Notes under the pieces: model-generated
Databases searched by the model: none
Seen by the model: the letters and a program-made list of their open reading frames with translations, nothing else
Told to the model about the DNA's origin: nothing
Made by a program: the position numbers and the translations under genes
From: Halieaceae bacterium
GTDB lineage: Bacteria > Pseudomonadota > Gammaproteobacteria > Pseudomonadales > Halieaceae
Length of the DNA: 6,932 nt
Direction: 5' to 3'
Assembly (NCBI GenBank): GCA_011524755.1
Contig: WTJR01000017.1
Span: 1 to 6,932, forward strand
Shown: positions 6,143-6,932 of the stretch, piece after piece
Layout of the letters: every line of letters begins with the position of its first letter
Position numbering within the stretch: position 1 is the stretch's first letter

Positions 6143-6932
6143 CTAGGCAGAGAGCAGTGACTCGCCGGTCATTGCACTGGGTTTTGGAATGGCCATGAGA
6201 TCAAGGATAGTGGGCGCGATATCGGCTAGCACTCCTGGCGCCTCTCTGAACTTTCGTCCGTGCGTTCCTATGTAAAACAATGGCACGGGCTCCGTTGTGT
6301 GCTGCGTATGGGGCTGTTCCGTATCGTGATCGTGCATTTGCTCGCAGTTGCCATGATCGGCTGTTACCAAGGCCTGACCACCGGCTGCCAACACAGCTTG
6401 CTCCACGCGAGCGATACAGGCATCCAAGGTTTCCACGGCTTTCACCGCCGCTTCGAAATTACCTGTGTGGCCAACCATGTCTCCATTCGCGAAGTTGACG
6501 ACAATGAGCTCATGCGAACGATTTTCGATGCTCTCAATAATGGCGTCGGTCACTTCAACCGCCGACATCTCAGGCTTTAAATCGTAAGTGGCGACATCAG
6601 GGGAAGGAATAAGCACTCTCTCCTCACCTTCGAACGTCGCCTCGCGACCACCGCTAAAGAAAAAGGTGACGTGCGCGTATTTCTCGGTTTCCGCTATTCG
6701 CGCTTGCCGCAAGCCATGAGAGGCGATGACGGCGCCTAGGGTGTCCTCGATGATGTCGGGTCCGAAAGCAACGCTCGCGTTGATACCTTCAAAGTACTCA
6801 GTGGTCGCAACGAACCGTGCCTTTGGAAGGTGTTTGCGCTCAAACTCTGAGAAAGCGGGTTCTGTGAGTGCCTGGGACAGCTGTCGTGCCCGATCCGCTC
6901 GAAAGTTCATGAAGAGAATGCTGTCACCATCG
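6143..6932 (-). CDS. gpmI: 2,3-bisphosphoglycerate-independent phosphoglycerate mutase, C-terminal half (cut by window edge)
   Basis: Cytosolic, manganese-dependent enzyme that interconverts 3- and 2-phosphoglycerate in glycolysis and gluconeogenesis. The frame stays open to the right edge, and the bases before the first internal ATG (6910) translate to DGDSILF directly ahead of MNFRADRARQ, which matches the interior of the family. That ATG is therefore not the start. Of about 510 residues, 262 are seen. Numbering visible residues from the edge: FRADRARQ at 10-17; EKYAHVTFFFSGG at 83-95; NGDMVGHTG at 149-157 with D151 and H155; TADHGNCEQM at 190-199 with D192 and H193; and HTQHTTEPVP at 208-217 with H211. 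These match the alkaline-phosphatase-fold metal ligands known as D403, H407, D444, H445 and H462 in the Bacillus enzyme. The phosphoserine nucleophile and its nearby aspartate lie outside the window. It is upstream of envC, as in E. coli, with a 9-bp gap. Confidence 0.97.
   Translation of the reverse strand, partial: DGDSILFMNFRADRARQLSQALTEPAFSEFERKHLPKARFVATTEYFEGINASVAFGPDIIEDTLGAVIASHGLRQARIAETEKYAHVTFFFSGGREATFEGEERVLIPSPDVATYDLKPEMSAVEVTDAIIESIENRSHELIVVNFANGDMVGHTGNFEAAVKAVETLDACIARVEQAVLAAGGQALVTADHGNCEQMHDHDTEQPHTQHTTEPVPLFYIGTHGRKFREAPGVLADIAPTILDLMAIPKPSAMTGESLLSA

Noticed and set aside
6260..6580. A 106-codon plus-strand frame opposite gpmI with a hydrophobic stretch before a cysteine, reminiscent of a lipoprotein signal.
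   Set aside because: The hydrophobic stretch is the reverse complement of the conserved gpmI metal-binding region. There is no ribosome site or promoter, and the rest is not protein-like.
6143..6910. Treating the ATG at 6910 as the start of a short phosphoglycerate mutase.
   Set aside because: The frame continues in family-conserved sequence (DGDSILF) up to the window edge, so the gene is cut by the window rather than truncated.
1..6932. Possible mobile element, defence system, CRISPR array or RNA gene hidden in the window.
   Set aside because: Coding sequence covers nearly everything except 88 bp, 11 bp and a few gaps under 10 bp. No direct repeats, terminal inverted repeats or tRNA-like folds were seen by eye.

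Overview
The window is an ordinary, gene-dense stretch of a gammaproteobacterial chromosome. The proteins look most like those of the Pseudomonas/marine oligotroph (Pseudomonadales or Cellvibrionales-like) branch. This is inferred from a stand-alone HisB dehydratase with no fused phosphatase, the hisB-hisH-hisA-hisF order, HisA and HisB wording close to what I remember of Pseudomonas, and mutY, hisBHAF, gpmI, envC and ctpA lying close together. The DNA is moderately GC-rich by eye, and base use does not change visibly across the window, so nothing suggests recent transfer. I saw no tRNA, rRNA, insertion sequence, CRISPR array or phage gene.

Layout: (1) 1-713, minus strand: the first 237 residues of the adenine DNA glycosylase MutY, running off the left edge. 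(2) 714-801: an 88-bp divergent intergenic region that must carry the start signals of mutY and probably a promoter for the his genes. (3) 802-3563, plus strand: a compact hisB-hisH-hisA-hisF cluster with a 4-bp gap, a 7-bp overlap and a 4-bp overlap between successive genes. (4) 3564-3574: an 11-bp junction between converging genes, with two short perfect inverted repeats at and beside it. (5) 3575-6932, minus strand: gpmI (C-terminal half, cut by the right edge), envC and ctpA, read in that order with 9-bp gaps, so very likely one transcript.

Function: HisA isomerises ProFAR to PRFAR. HisH and HisF together form imidazole-glycerol-phosphate synthase, which turns PRFAR plus glutamine-derived ammonia into IGP and AICAR. 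HisB dehydrates IGP. The cluster therefore covers the central, contiguous steps of histidine synthesis. The opposite operon joins a glycolytic enzyme (GpmI) to two exported envelope proteins: an EnvC-type amidase activator with a degenerate LytM domain, and a PDZ-containing S41 carboxy-terminal processing protease. MutY is an unrelated DNA-repair gene that removes A mispaired with 8-oxoG.

I found no clearly novel system. The points most worth a second look are the convergent hisF/ctpA junction with its paired hairpins, the coupling of an EnvC-like regulator to a Ctp protease, and the acidic tail of that protease.
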